Notes: a model not told the origin generated them from the sequence alone. Positions 1-12,221 are shown, counted from the stretch's first letter. The stretch is DNA of 64,000 nt from Rhynchopus sp. YZ270_cl-10 (GCA_964035575.1 OZ037885.1:1-64000), one strand, 5' to 3'. Made by a program: numbers and translations.

Positions 1-438
1 CGGGTTTGCGGGTTTGCGGGTTTGCGGGTTTGCGGGTTTGCGGGTTTGCGGGTTTGCGGGTTTGCGGGTTTGCGGGTTTGCGGGTTTGCGGGTTTGCGGG
101 TTTGCGGGTTTGCGGGTTTGCGGGTTTGCGGGTTTGCGGGTTTGCGGGTTTGCGGGTTTGCGGGTTTGCGGGTTTGCGGGTTTGCGGGTTTGCGGGTTTG
201 CGGGTTTGCGGGTTTGCGGGTTTACGGGTTTGCGGGTTTGCGGGTTTGCGGGTTTGCGGGTTTGCGGGTTTGCGGGTTTGCGGGTTTGCGGGTTTGCGGG
301 TTTGCGGGTTTGCGGGTTTGCGGGTTTGCGGGTTTGCGGGTTTGCGGGTTTGCGGGTTTGCGGGTTTGCGGGTTTGCGGGTTTGCGGGTTTGCGGGTTTG
401 CGGGTTTGCGGGTTTGCGGGTTTGCGGGTTTGCGGGTT
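1..438. repeat. Octamer array (CGGGTTTG)n, copy 1
   Basis: About 55 perfect head-to-tail copies of the 8-bp unit CGGGTTTG run in from the left edge, with one CGGGTTTA variant. The array ends at the sequence TTTCTAGTTATTAC, which also follows the short array at 3.55 kb. Because the unit has no stop codon in five or six frames, it creates long false reading frames. The G-rich strand is on the + strand at the left edge, which is the wrong orientation for a telomere ending here. Confidence 0.97.
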
Positions 439-3400
439 TCTAGTTATTACGGGTTTGAGGGGTACAAAATGGCGACGCTGCAGGATTGCTGGATCGCGTG
501 GTCCCAGTATGTCTGATAATACACTCCGGTAGATTGGGGCCCAAAAACGACGTAATGTACTGGGTTTGGATGTTAGCATTTTCTGAAGATACCTAAAATG
601 GGTGCGGCATTTCACGGCTATTTTTGTGAAGGAATTGACGATATTTTGTGGTTCTAAGGTGTGTGTATTGTATGTGACGAAAATTTCAAAATGTGACATA
701 AGTATGAAATATGGCCAGTATGCCCATAAAATGAGGCCATTGCAACCCTGGAGGACCACATTGGACATATTGGGCCAAATTTAGGTGTGTAAGTGTATCG
801 GCTTTAAAATATTTTTTTTCGTGATTTTTGGGGTCATTTTTTGGCTGGGAAAATTGGGCCACATTTAACCACAACTACTCAAAACATCAAATCTGTGGCT
901 TTAATGGACTGATTGGGCGTTTTTATGACCTGGACATGGGGGTCAGATACCATTTTAGACATGTTAAAAATTGGTCAGAAGACCCTGAGAGAAGAACCAA
1001 GGTCAAATTGACCTTGAGTACTGGGTCAAATTTGTGTGGGAAAAATGCCCAGTACATAATTGTTGATGCGCAAAAGTGCAAAATTCCTTCAGCAATGGCT
1101 TCATATGACATTTCCATAACCTGGACATGGGGGTCAGACTCCACTTTTGACCACCTAAAATTTGGTCATACACATGTATGAGACCCCAAAAACCAGGATT
1201 TTGACCAAAAAATTTTTCCCAGCAATTTTTGCCTACAAAAAATCGAAAAAAAAATTTTTTGATTTTGGCTCTCCGGAGTCTGTGCGTGCTGTGGTGGGGT
1301 CAATTTGCGCTGAGAAATGGGTATTTTTGACCTAAAATGCATGTATCAGTTTTTACATGATTTTTGGTGTTTTTGGGTTTTAGGTGGGTTTTTTGGTCAG
1401 TACCTAATTTCTGATGCTCAAAAGTACAAAATTCCTTCGGCAATGGCTTCATAGGACATTTCCATAACCTGGACATGGGGGTCAGACTCCACTTTTGACC
1501 ACCTGAAATTTGGTCATACACATGTATGAGACCCAAAAACCAGGATTTTTGACCAAAAAAAATTTTCCCACCAATTTTTGCCTACAAAAAATCGAAAAAA
1601 AAAAATTTTGATTTTGGCTCTCCGGAGTCTGTGCGTGCAGTGATGGGGTCAATTTGCGCTGAGAAATGGGTATTTTTGACCTAAAATGCATGTATCAGTT
1701 TTTACATGATTTTTGGTGTTTTTGGGGTTTTAGGTGGGTTTTTTGGTCAGTACCTAATTTCTGATGCTCAAAAGTACAAAATTCCTTCGACAATCGCTTC
1801 ATAGGACATTTCCATAACCTGGACATGGGGGTCAGACTCAACTTTTGACCACCTAAAATTTGGTAATACACATGTGTGAGACCCCAAAAACCAGGATTTT
1901 GACCAAAAAATTTTTCCCAGCAATTTTTGCCTACAAAAAATCGAAAAAAAATATTTTTGATTTTGGGTCTCCGGAGTCTGTGTGTGCTGTGATGGGGTCA
2001 ATTTGCGCTGAGAAATGGGTATTTTTGACCTAAAATGCATGTATCAGTTTTTACATGATTTTTGGTGTTTTGGGGGTTTTAGGTGGGTTTTTTGGTCAGT
2101 ACATAATGTGCAATGCTCAAAAGTACAAAATTCCTTCGACAATCGCTTCATAGGACATTTCCATAACCTGAACATGGGGGTCAGACACCACATTAGAGCA
2201 GCTAAAATTTGGTCATACACACGTATGAGACCCCAAAAACCAGGATTTTGACCAAAAAATTTTTCCCAGCAATTTTTGCCTACAAAAAATCGAAAAAAAA
2301 AATTTTTGATTTTGGCTCTCCGGAGTCTGTGTGTGCTGTGATGGGGTCAATTTGCGCTGAGAAATGGGTATTTTTGACCTAAAATTCATGTTTCAGTTTT
2401 TACATGTTTTTTGGTGTTTTTGGGGTATTGTGTGGGTTTTTTGGTCAGTACATAATGTGCAATGCTCAAAAGTACCAAATTCCTTCGCAATGGCTTCATA
2501 GGACATTTCCATAACCTGGACATGGGGGTCAGACTCCACTTTTGACCACCTGAAAATTGGTCATACACATGTATGATACCCCAAAAACCAGGATTTTTGA
2601 CCAAAAAATTTTCCAAGCAATTTTTGCCTACAAAAAATCAAAAAAAAAAAATTTTGATTTTGGGTCTCTGGAGTCTGTGCGTGCTGTGGTGGGGTCAATT
2701 TGCACTGAGAAATGGGTATTTTTGACTTAAAATGCATGTATCAGTTTTTACATGATTTTAGAAAACAGAAAACCACCATATTTTTGACATTGATGACAGG
2801 CTTCCCAGCACAAGTCAGTATTTAGAACAGTGTCGTTGTTCATTGGAAGCACAACGATTATCGCTTGCCACACAACTTTGTCAAACATGGGAAGTCTCAA
2901 AATAAACGTGCCTTCCTTACGTTAAGATGTGTGGAAAATAGCCAAGCACACAAGTACCATTATTTTGACACTGGTAGCAGTCTTCCCCGGAGATGATAGT
3001 AAATAACATTGTGCAAACTGTGCAAACTTTCTTATAGTCATGCAAACCTGAAAAATTAATAGCGGCGGAGCAACCACACCACAACCAGACAAGCTTGCTA
3101 CATGTTGGCGAGCTTTCTTATCCCTGTGAGTAATTTTGCGGCGGATCCAAACAGCTTAACAACCACAGTCTCTTATGTGTCAATATTAGCGGCGGAGCAA
3201 AATATCCTTCCTTAAACACACTGCTAAACTGCTAAATTTAGCAGTTTTTGTCCAAATATTTAGTGGGTAAATCCTGCTACATTTCAGTGACCTTTTCTGA
3301 TAATCTTTTACTGTATCAGTCATGTCAGCAGCATGTATCAATAATTCGCGGCGTAGCAACGTGCCTCAAAACTACATCCTCCCTCATTTTTTCGACTTTT

Positions 3401-3550
3401 CCGTGTCATTTCAGGTTTTCTATGAATGAATAGGCACATCATTTCTGCATTTGCTGAATGATACTAATCTTTTCAACATTAATTCGCGGCGGAGCCATAT
3501 ACCTCACAACCACACCATCCTGCCACATTTTAGCGAGCTTTCTTCTAGTG
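439..3550. repeat. Higher-order satellite unit, copy 1 (3.1 kb)
   Basis: This block lies between two octamer arrays and is repeated in shorter form at 3582-5641. Its order is: a unique-looking head (439-1044), a 349-bp satellite (1045-2757), and a tail (2757-3548). The tail carries five diverged copies of a GCGGCGGAGC-like motif. The 2.06 kb copy has the same head and tail but fewer satellite units, so the size difference comes mainly from satellite copy number. I see no gene; the small reading frames here are AT-rich and not conserved in frame between copies. Confidence 0.85.
1045..2757. repeat. 349-bp tandem satellite, about 5 copies
   Basis: Tandem units begin at about 1045, 1394, 1743, 2093 and 2441, a period near 349 bp. 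Each contains the landmarks TTGGTCAGTA, CTGGACATGGGGGTCAGA, CCCAAAAACCAGGAT, TCTCCGGAGTCTG and GCTGAGAAATGGGTA in this order. Copies differ by single bases and by A-run length. Unit length suggests satellite DNA; nothing in it looks coding. Confidence 0.9.
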
Positions 3551-3581
3551 CGGGTTTGCGGGTTTGCGGGTTTGCGGGTTT
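3551..3581. repeat. Octamer array (CGGGTTTG)n, copy 2 (4 units)
   Basis: Only about four units of the octamer separate the two higher-order units. The sequence before it (CTTTCTTCTAGTG) and after it (TTTCTAGTTATTAC) matches the borders of the long arrays, so this is the same locus type in a contracted state. Confidence 0.93.
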
Positions 3582-5641
3582 CTAGTTATTACCGTATAGA
3601 GCACTTGTAAAGTGGCACCAGGTCTTTTATGGAAGCCTGCATCCTCCGAGCCATTCTGAGGTGATATTCCTATAGTATGGGGCCTGGAAACGACAGCCCC
3701 GACTGGGGGTGCCAGTTTGTCCTATCTGGCAATATCCAAAATGGGTGCGGCATTTCACGGCTATTTTTGTGAAGGAATTTGCGATTTTTTGTGTTTCTGA
3801 GGTGCTGGGTGTATTTGTTTTGAAAATTTCAAAATGTGAGATAACCATGACTTATGGCCAGTATCCTCATAAAATGAAGCAATTGCGACCCTGGAGTTCC
3901 ATATTTGACATGTTAGGCCAAAATTAGGTGTGTAAGAGTATCGGCTTGAAAATATTTTTTTTCGTGATTTTTGGGGTCATTTTTTGGCTGGGAAAATTGG
4001 GCCACATTTAACCACAACTGCTCAAAAGGTCAAATCTGTGGCTTTAATGGACTCATTGGGAGTTTTTATGACCTGGACATGGGGGTCAGATTCCATTTTT
4101 AACATGTTGAAAATTGGTCACAAGACCCTGAGAGAAAACCCAAGGTCAAATTGACCTTGAGTACCAGGTCAAATTTGTGTGGGAAAAATTTCCAGTACAT
4201 AATGTCTGATGCTCAAAAGTACAAAATTCCTTCGGCAATGGCTTCATATGACATTTCCATAACCTGGACATGGGGATCAGACTCCACTTTTGACGACCTA
4301 AAATTTGGTCGTACACATGTGTGAGACCCCAAAAACCAGGATTTTGACCAAAAAATTTTTCCCAGCAATTTTTGCCTACAAAAAATCGGAAAAAAAAAAT
4401 TTTGATTTTGGCTCTCCGGAGTCTGTGTGTGCTGTGATGGGGTCAATTTGCGCTGAGAAATGAGTATTTTTGACCTAAAATGCATGTATCAGTTTTTACA
4501 TGATTTTTGGGTTTTTTTGGGTTTTGTGTGGGTTTTTTGGTCAGTACATAATGTCTGATGCTCAAAAATACAAAATTCCTTCGGCAATGGCTTCATATGA
4601 CATTTCCATAACCTGGACATGGGGGTCAGACTCCACTTTTGACCACCTAAAATTTGGTCATACGCATGTGTGAGACCCCAAAAACCAGGATTTTGACCAA
4701 AAAATTTTTCAAGCAATTTTTGCCTGCAAAAAATCGAAAAAAAAATTTTTTGATTTTGGCTCTCCGGAGTCTGTGTGTGCTGTGATGGGGTCAATTTGCG
4801 CTGAGAAATGGGTATTTTTGACCTAAAATGCGTGTATCAGTTTTTACATGATTTTAGAAAACAGAAAACCACCATATTTTTGACATTGATGACTAGCTTC
4901 CCAGGACAAGTCAGTACTTAGAACACTGCCGTTGTACTTCATTGGAAGCACAACGATTATCGCTTGCACACAACTTTGTCAAACATGGGAAGTCTCAAAA
5001 TAAACATGCCTTCCTTACGTTAAGATGTGTGGAAAATAGCCAAGCACACACAAGTACCATTATTTTGACACTGGTAGCAGTCTTCCCCTGAGCTGATAGT
5101 ACATAACACTGTGCAAACTATCTTATAGTCATGCAAACCTGAAAAATTAATAGCGGCGGAGCAACCACACCACAACCAGACGAGCTTGCTACATGTTGGC
5201 GAGCTTTCTTATCCCTGTGAGTAATTTTGCGGCGGATCCAAACAGCTTAACCACAAACAAATAACAACCACAGTCTCTAATATTAGCGGCGGAGCAAAAT
5301 ATCCTTAAACACACTTACCCTGATAAATTTAGCAGTTTTTGTCTAATTATTTAGTGGGTAAATCCTGCTACATTTCAGTGAGCTTTTCTGATAATCTATA
5401 ACTGTATCAGTCATGTCAGCAGCATGCATCAATAATTCGCGGCGTAGCAACGTGCCTCATAACTATATCCTCCCTCATTTTTTCGACTTTTCCGTGGCAA
5501 TTCAGGTTTCCTATGAATGAATAGGCACATCATTTCTGAATTTGCTGAATAATACTAATCTTTTCAACACTAATTCGAGGCGGAGCCATATACCTCACAA
5601 CCACACCATCCTGCCACATTTTAGCGAGCTTTCTTCTAGTG
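3582..5641. repeat. Higher-order satellite unit, copy 2 (2.06 kb)
   Basis: Homologous to 439-3550 from end to end, including the head around GGGTGCGGCATTTCACGG and the tail with GCGGCGGAGC-like motifs. It has about two instead of five 349-bp satellite units. The tail again ends in CTTTCTTCTAGTG and then runs into an octamer array. No gene is seen. Confidence 0.85.
4192..4855. repeat. 349-bp tandem satellite, about 2 copies
   Basis: Two units of the satellite described at 1045-2757, starting at about 4192 and 4541, with the same internal landmarks. The block is embedded in the second higher-order unit. Confidence 0.9.
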
Positions 5642-7914
5642 CGGGTTTGCGGGTTTGCGGGTTTGCGGGTTTGCGGGTTTGCGGGTTTGCGGGTTTGCGG
5701 GTTTGCGGGTTTGCGGGTTTGCGGGTTTGCGGGTTTGCGGGTTTGCGGGTTTGCGGGTTTGCGGGTTTGCGGGTTTGCGGGTTTGCGGGTTTGCGGGTTT
5801 GCGGGTTTGCGGGTTTACGGGTTTGCGGGTTTGCGGGTTTGCGGGTTTGCGGGTTTGCGGGTTTGCGGGTTTGCGGGTTTGCGGGTTTGCGGGTTTGCGG
5901 GTTTACGGGTTTGCGGGTTTGCGGGTTTGCGGGTTTGCGGGTTTGCGGGTTTGCGGGTTTGCGGGTTTGCGGGTTTGCGGGTTTGCGGGTTTGCGGGTTT
6001 GCGGGTTTGCGGGTTTGCGGGTTTGCGGGTTTGCGGGTTTGCGGGTTTGCGGGTTTGCGGGTTTGCGGGTTTGCGGGTTTGCGGGTTTGCGGGTTTGCGG
6101 GTTTGCGGGTTTGCGGGTTTGCGGGTTTGCGGGTTTGCGGTTTGCGGGTTTGCGGGTTTGCGGGTTTGCGGGTTTGCGGGTTTGCGGGTTTGCGGGTTTG
6201 CGGGTTTGCGGGTTTGCGGGTTTGCGGGTTTGCGGGTTTGCGGGTTTGCGGGTTTGCGGGTTTGCGGGTTTGCGGGTTTGCGGGTTTGCGGGTTTGCGGG
6301 TTTGCGGGTTTGCGGGTTTGCGGGTTTGCGGGTTTGCGGGTTTGCGGGTTTGCGGGTTTGCGGGTTTGCGGGTTTGCGGGTTTGCGGGTTTGCGGGTTTG
6401 CGGGTTTGCGGGTTTGCGGGTTTGCGGGTTTGCGGGTTTGCGGGTTTGCGGGTTTGCGGGTTTGCGGGTTTGCGGGTTTGCGGGTTTGCGGGTTTGCGGG
6501 TTTGCGGGTTTGCGGGTTTGCGGGTTTGCGGGTTTGCGGGTTTGCGGGTTTGCGGGTTTGCGGGTTTGCGGGTTTGCGGGTTTGCGGGTTTGCGGGTTTG
6601 CGGGTTTGCGGGTTTGCGGGTTTGCGGGTTTGCGGGTTTGCGGGTTTGCGGGTTTGCGGGTTTGCGGGTTTGCGGGTTTGCGGGTTTGCGGGTTTGCGGG
6701 TTTGCGGGTTTGCGGGTTTGCGGGTTTGCGGGTTTGCGGGTTTGCGGGTTTGCGGGTTTGCGGGTTTGCGGGTTTGCGGGTTTGCGGGTTTGCGGGTTTG
6801 CGGGTTTGCGGGTTTGCGGGTTTGCGGGTTTGCGGGTTTGCGGGTTTGCGGGTTTGCGGGTTTGCGGGTTTGCGGGTTTGCGGGTTTGCGGGTTTGCGGG
6901 TTTGCGGGTTTACGGGTTTACGGGTTTGCGGGTTTGCGGGTTTGCGGGTTTGCGGGTTTGCGGGTTTACGGGTTTGCGGGTTTGCGGGTTTGCGGGTTTG
7001 CGGGTTTGCGGGTTTGCGGGTTTGCGGGTTTGCGGGTTTGCGGGTTTGCGGGTTTGCGGGTTTGCGGGTTTGCGGGTTTGCGGGTTTGCGGGTTTGCGGG
7101 TTTGCGGGTTTGCGGGTTTGCGGGTTTGCGGGTTTGCGGGTTTGCGGGTTTGCGGGTTTGCGGGTTTGCGGGTTTGCGGGTTTGCGGGTTTGCGGGTTTG
7201 CGGGTTTGCGGGTTTGCGGGTTTGCGGGTTTGCGGGTTTGCGGGTTTGCGGGTTTGCGGGTTTGCGGGTTTGCGGGTTTGCGGGTTTGCGGGTTTGCGGG
7301 TTTGCGGGTTTGCGGGTTTGCGGGTTTGCGGGTTTGCGGGTTTGCGGGTTTGCGGGTTTGCGGGTTTGCGGGTTTGCGGGTTTGCGGGTTTGCGGGTTTG
7401 CGGGTTTGCGGGTTTGCGGGTTTGCGGGTTTGCGGGTTTGCGGGTTTGCGGGTTTGCGGGTTTGCGGGTTTGCGGGTTTGCGGGTTTGCGGGTTTGCGGG
7501 TTTGCGGGTTTGCGGGTTTGCGGGTTTGCGGGTTTGCGGGTTTGCGGGTTTGCGGGTTTGCGGGTTTGCGGGTTTGCGGGTTTGCGGGTTTGCGGGTTTG
7601 CGGGTTTGCGGGTTTGCGGGTTTGCGGGTTTGCGGGTTTGCGGGTTTGCGGGTTTGCGGGTTTGCGGGTTTGCGGGTTTGCGGGTTTGCGGGTTTGCGGG
7701 TTTGCGGGTTTGCGGGTTTGCGGGTTTGCGGGTTTGCGGGTTTGCGGGTTTGCGGGTTTGCGGGTTTGCGGGTTTGCGGGTTTGCGGGTTTGCGGGTTTG
7801 CGGGTTTGCGGGTTTGCGGGTTTGCGGGTTTGCGGGTTTGCGGGTTTGCGGGTTTGCGGGTTTGCGGGTTTGCGGGTTTGCGGGTTTGCGGGTTTGCGGG
7901 TTTACGGGTTTGCG
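5642..7914. repeat. Octamer array (CGGGTTTG)n, copy 3 (about 284 units)
   Basis: A 2.27 kb nearly perfect array. The departures I see are about six G-to-A variants (CGGGTTTA) and one 7-bp unit near 6138. The near-perfect homogeneity indicates recent expansion or ongoing homogenisation. The reading frames of 700-830 codons that cross it (repeats of RVCGFAGL or NPQTRKPA) are by-products of the stop-free 24-bp super-period and are not genes. Confidence 0.97.
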
Positions 7915-8463
7915 AAAGATCGATTTTTTGGTCAAATCCCCTCTGGTGGTGAGGGGGTGTGTGTGTGTGTGTGTGGGTGTGTGTGGGTGTGTGTGTGTAG
8001 TGTGTGTGGTGTGGGTGGCGCACATCTCTATAGTAAAGACTAAAAAACTAAGGTTTTTTAGGATTTTTGAGAACTTCAGTAAGTGTGACCTGACCCGACT
8101 GACTGACACCCAAAGGGTAAAACAACAATAACGCACAACAAAATCAACAACAACAATGGTGGGTCTCGTGCTTACCTGTGGTGGTTTTGAAAAATTAAAA
8201 ATTGAAATTGACCTTCACAAGGTAAAAATGAAAAACTAAAGGAGTGAAAAAAGGAACTCAAAGGACAAGAGTTCTGTACAAACTCTACTCTACTGCACAA
8301 TCTATAAAAGTGGCCCAATGGCTCCTGATGCCACTGGCCTGGCTCTTAGCCCTGTGCACCTTTTCAAAATCCAGTTCCGGGGGGTTTCGGGAGAGTTTCG
8401 TGCAGTGGGTTTTCAGGCACCCTGTGCACCTTTTTTTTTTTTTTTTTTTTTTTTATTTTATTT
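7915..8463. repeat. GT-rich junction element copy 1, then unique AT-rich DNA
   Basis: At 7916-8072 lies a ~150-bp element starting at ATCGATTTTTTGGTCAAAT. It holds a (GTGTGTGG)n tract and ends at CTAAGGTTTTTTAGGATTT. The same element recurs at 9061-9213, 9818-9951 and 13951-14115, with different GT-tract lengths. The rest (8073-8463) is unique and holds two short GCACC(T)n repeats and a run of more than 20 T. No gene is seen. Confidence 0.8.
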
Positions 8464-10562
8464 GGTGACGGGCTAAAAAACCTGTCGTTCTTGTGTGACA
8501 CTTCCATGGAAACGTGATGAGGACCTCACCTTTTTTTACAGGTGGTTTTTTTTGTAAGGACCTCACACACTGGGCAGGCGGTCAGCTATTCGCTTCCCGC
8601 GGGGCGTTCGCGTGCGCGCTTCGCGCGCCCGCTCACGGTAACGTGTACAAAAAAACCTCACTCGTGCCTTCATGAACTGGCCTGTAAAGTGGCCTGTAAA
8701 AAGTGGTGTTTTTGTGGTAAACGCCAGATGGTCAAAAGAGTGATCTGAGCATATTCCCCAGGTATAACTGGTACTCAAAAAGTTCATTAACGAAGGAATC
8801 TTGCACTTTTGACCATCACATATTAGATGTGTTTTTTCAGGTTTTTCAATGCACTTTCCTGTACTGGGAAGCATGCCACAAGTGTCATGTTTTACAAGGC
8901 AAAAATGACCAAAAAAGCTGATTTTTGGCCGAATGCCACATGTCATTTGGCAGTCCAATTTCTGAACACGACTGAAAAAAAATTTTTTTTTGGGCCTCAA
9001 TACCCCCAAACAACACGTTAAGCCCAAAAAATTCACTTTTGGATGAGCAACTATTTATTTAAAAAAATCGATTTTTTGGTCAAATCCCCTCTGGTGGTGA
9101 GGGGGTGTGTGTGTGTGTGTGTGGGTGTGTGTGGGTGTGTGTGTGTAGTGTGTGTGGTGTGGGTGGCGCACATCTCTATAGTAAAGACTAAAAAACTAAG
9201 GTTTTTTAGGATTTGGTGACGGGCTAAAAAACCTGTCGTTCTTGTGTGACACTTCCATGGAAACGTGATGAGGACCTCACCTTTTTTTACAGGTGGTTTT
9301 TTTTGTAAGGACCTCACACACTGGGCAGGCGGTCAGCTATTCGCTTCCCGCGGGGCGTTCGCGTGCGCGCTTCGCGCGCCCGCTCACGGTAACGTGTACA
9401 AAAAAACCTCACTCGTGCCTTCACGAACTGGCCTGTAAAGTGGCCTGTAAAAAGTGGTGTTTTTGTGGTAAACGCCAGACGGTCAAAAGAGTGATCTGAC
9501 CATATTCCCCAGGTATAACTGGTACTCAAAAAGTTCATTAACGAAGGAATCTTGCACTTTTGACCATCACATATTACATGTGTTTTTTCAGGTTTTTCAA
9601 TGCACTTTCCTGTGCTGGGAAGCATGCCACAAGTGTCATGTTTTACAAGGTAAAAATGACCAAAAAAGCTGATTTTTGGCCGAATGCCACATGTCATTTG
9701 GCAGTCCAATTTCTGAACACGACTGAAAAAAAATTTTTTTTTGGGCCTCAATACCCCCAAACAACACGTTAAGCCCAAAAAATTCACTTTTGGATGAGCA
9801 ACTATTTATTTAAAAAAATCGATTTTTTGGTCAAATCCCCTCTGGTGGTGAGGGGGTGTGTGTGTGTGTGTGTGTGGGTGTGTAGTGTGTGTGGTGTGGG
9901 TGGCGCACATCTCTATAGTAAAGACTAAAAAACTAAGGTTTTTTAGGATTTGGTGACGGGCTAAAAAACCTGTCGTTCTTGTGTGACACTTCCATGGAAA
10001 CGTGATGAGGACCACACTTTTTTTACAGGTGGTTTTTTTTGTAAGCACCTCACGCACTGGGCAGGCGGTCAGCTATTCGCTTCCCGCGGGGCGTTCGCGT
10101 GCGCGCTTCGCGCGCCCGCTCACGGTAACGCATCACAAAAAAACCTCACTCATGCCTTCATGAACTGGCTTTTCAGGTGAAAAGTGCCCTGTTAAAAAGT
10201 GGTGTTTTTGTGGTACATGACAGATGGTCAAAAGAGTGATCTGACCATATTCCCCAGGTATAACTGGTACTCAAAAAGTTCATTAACGAAGGAATCTTGC
10301 ACTTTTGACCATCACATATTACATGTGTTTTTTCAGGTTTTTCAATGCACTTTCCTGTACTGGGAAGCATGCCACAAGTGTCATGTTTTACAAGGTAAAA
10401 ATGACAAAAAAAGCTGATTTTTGGCCGAATGCCACATGTCATTTGGCAGTCCAATTTCTGAACACGACTGAAAAAAAATTTTTTTTTGGGCCTCAATACC
10501 CCCAAACAACACGTTAAGCCCAAAAAATTCACTTTTGGATGAGCAACTATTTATTTAAAAAA
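8464..10562. repeat. Three tandem ~0.75 kb units
   Basis: Units begin with GGTGACGGGCTAAAAAACC at 8464, 9215 and 9952 (spacings 751 and 737 bp) and are almost identical. Each holds a GC-rich palindrome around CGCTTCGCGCGCCCGC, a middle part and, at the end, the GT-rich junction element. The third unit breaks off at TTTAAAAAA (10554-10562) and resumes at 13950, because a transposon has inserted there. The repeated 157-codon frames inside (minus strand) have no recognisable domain and are probably not genes. Confidence 0.88.
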
Positions 10563-10715
10563 GGGGAAACGACAATGTGGACTCTAAAAATGTGGATTAC
10601 GACAATGTGGATTATTAATCCACATTGTCGCATAATCCACATTGTCGTAATCCACATTGTCGCAAAAAATAATCCACATTGTCGCATAATCCGGATTCTT
10701 GATTTTTTGCCTTCT

Positions 10716-10812
10716 TGGTACCCAGGTACCCAGGTACCCAGGTACCCAGGTACCCAGGTACCCAGGTACCCAGGTACCCAGGTACCCAGGTACCCAGGTA
10801 CCCAGGTACCAG
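10716..10812. repeat. Minisatellite GGTACCCA (8 bp), about 11 copies
   Basis: Perfect tandem repeats of GGTACCCA just inside the left TIR of the element, ending in degenerate CAGGTCCAGGTCCAGG. A related 7-bp version (CCCAGTA) occurs at 45837-46060 in the second island. Confidence 0.95.
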
Positions 10813-10834
10813 GTCCAGGTCCAGGTACCCAGGA

Positions 10835-11995
10835 ACAGGAAAAAAGTCGTGAAAGAGCAACTACAGCTCCACATGACAAACACAAAAGTGTCCAGTCACG
10901 TGGGGCATTCATGCACTGAGGAGATAATGATCCAACAATTTACAAGAAAGATTACTTAACCTACTGCTGGAAATTGCCAGGTCGTAGTAACACACAAAGT
11001 GTGCCTCCGTTCGGGAAGACCGGATATTCTAGAGACCAAAAAGGCCTCAAGAATATCTTCCGGTAGTCAAGGTATAACCGAGTGAACGGCCCAAGACCCC
11101 CGTGGAGAAGTTAAATGTTGTAATGCTATCAGGTAGAAACTGCGAACACTGTCTTACCCTCCTCAATGCATGGTGGTTGATGTCTTCCACAACAAATTTC
11201 CTGTACCCAGGTACCCAGGTTCCCAGACCCACGCAGTACCACGTCGCAGTACTACGCAAAATTTACCACCAGACCCTGTCTTCGTGCACCTGAAGTACAA
11301 CGCCGCAGACAGGCCAAACATGCGTTGGACTCAGAGGAATGCCCGCTGTGCAGGTATCATGAGAACCAACTCCCAGCAACAAGGGGCGCCTTTTGGCGGG
11401 CGTTGTTGAGGGTGTTTGGGGTACAAAGTTTTCCACAATTTTGATGCGCGGGTACAGAAGTGTTATCTTGTTCTTTCATCTCTAAGAAATGTAAATGTCA
11501 ATCGCGTTTAACTACCACTAGGGCTTGTTCAGTGAACCCACGAGGGGTCGAAGGGGGTTGGTTATCCCGTATCTATCAAAGGTTGTGTCGACCAGGCTAA
11601 ACCACTATGTTACGCTGTACGTTGTTAAATCCGAAGAAATAACACTTTAGCAGCCGCAGGAAGTTTGCTAAAAAGAGTGCCTCACGCTACACAAACCACC
11701 ACCCGCGATTGACTTAGATGTTATAACAAAGAGAATTCAGAACAAAACAACACCCTGCCCCATACACACTAAATTGTCATACTTCAAGAGCATGCCTGGG
11801 CCAAAATTACTATGACGAAAAGGCAACAAGACCACCCACAAGGAGTGTGAATTGTGCACTGGTTTTCTGGGGGAACAAACAATATTTTCTTGCGTCTAGT
11901 CCTCCGTAAGTAGAGGACAGACTTTCCGGAAGGTTTCCAAAGTCGAATTTCTTGCACTAGCTATGCTCCCTGGGTTAATGGCAATAGCAGTGACT
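10835..11995. repeat. Dispersed repeat R, copy A (1.16 kb)
   Basis: High similarity over most of its length to 44004-45113 (copy B) and, for the left third, to 46288-46660 (copy C). A core at 10911-11171 is bounded by short inverted repeats (ATGCACTGAGGAG and CTCCTCAATGCAT). Copies A, B and C carry different sequence right after this core; here it is a GTACCCAGG-like patch. Further right is a strong hairpin (CAACAAGGGGCGCC/GGCGGGCGTTGTTG) near 11376-11410. No frame is kept open in all copies. I do not recognise it as rRNA or a coding element. Confidence 0.85.
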
Positions 11996-12221
11996 GCGAC
12001 AGAGTGTTCCCACCCCCCTTTCTACCCATATGTTCGCTCGTTCTGCACTCTCGACGTTGCACTCATTGCGATACCTGTTTAAAAGTGAATTTGTGAGTGG
12101 TGGGGAAATTAAAGAAGGTGACTTCTTAAAAAAATAAGTTGGCGGGGTGTAAAATATTGTTCTGGAGACTCTTGGAGGAAATACGAGTCGACGGCCTTAT
12201 TTTGTTGAATATTCACCAGAA

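Noticed and set aside
1-438. A chromosome end (telomere) at the left edge
   Set aside because: The G-rich strand would have to be on the minus strand at a left end, and the same array recurs internally.
5642-7914. CRISPR array
   Set aside because: There are no spacers; this is a simple tandem octamer, and the setting is eukaryotic.
5542-8131. Reading frames of 700-833 codons (RVCGFAGL and NPQTRKPA repeats)
   Set aside because: They are produced by a stop-free 8-bp repeat read in several frames on both strands; unrelated codons at the ends and equal openness of all frames show they are not genes.
10835-11995. Repeat R as inserted mitochondrial rRNA (a piece resembles AGCAGCCGC)
   Set aside because: Only that short match exists; no other conserved rRNA signature follows in the expected order.
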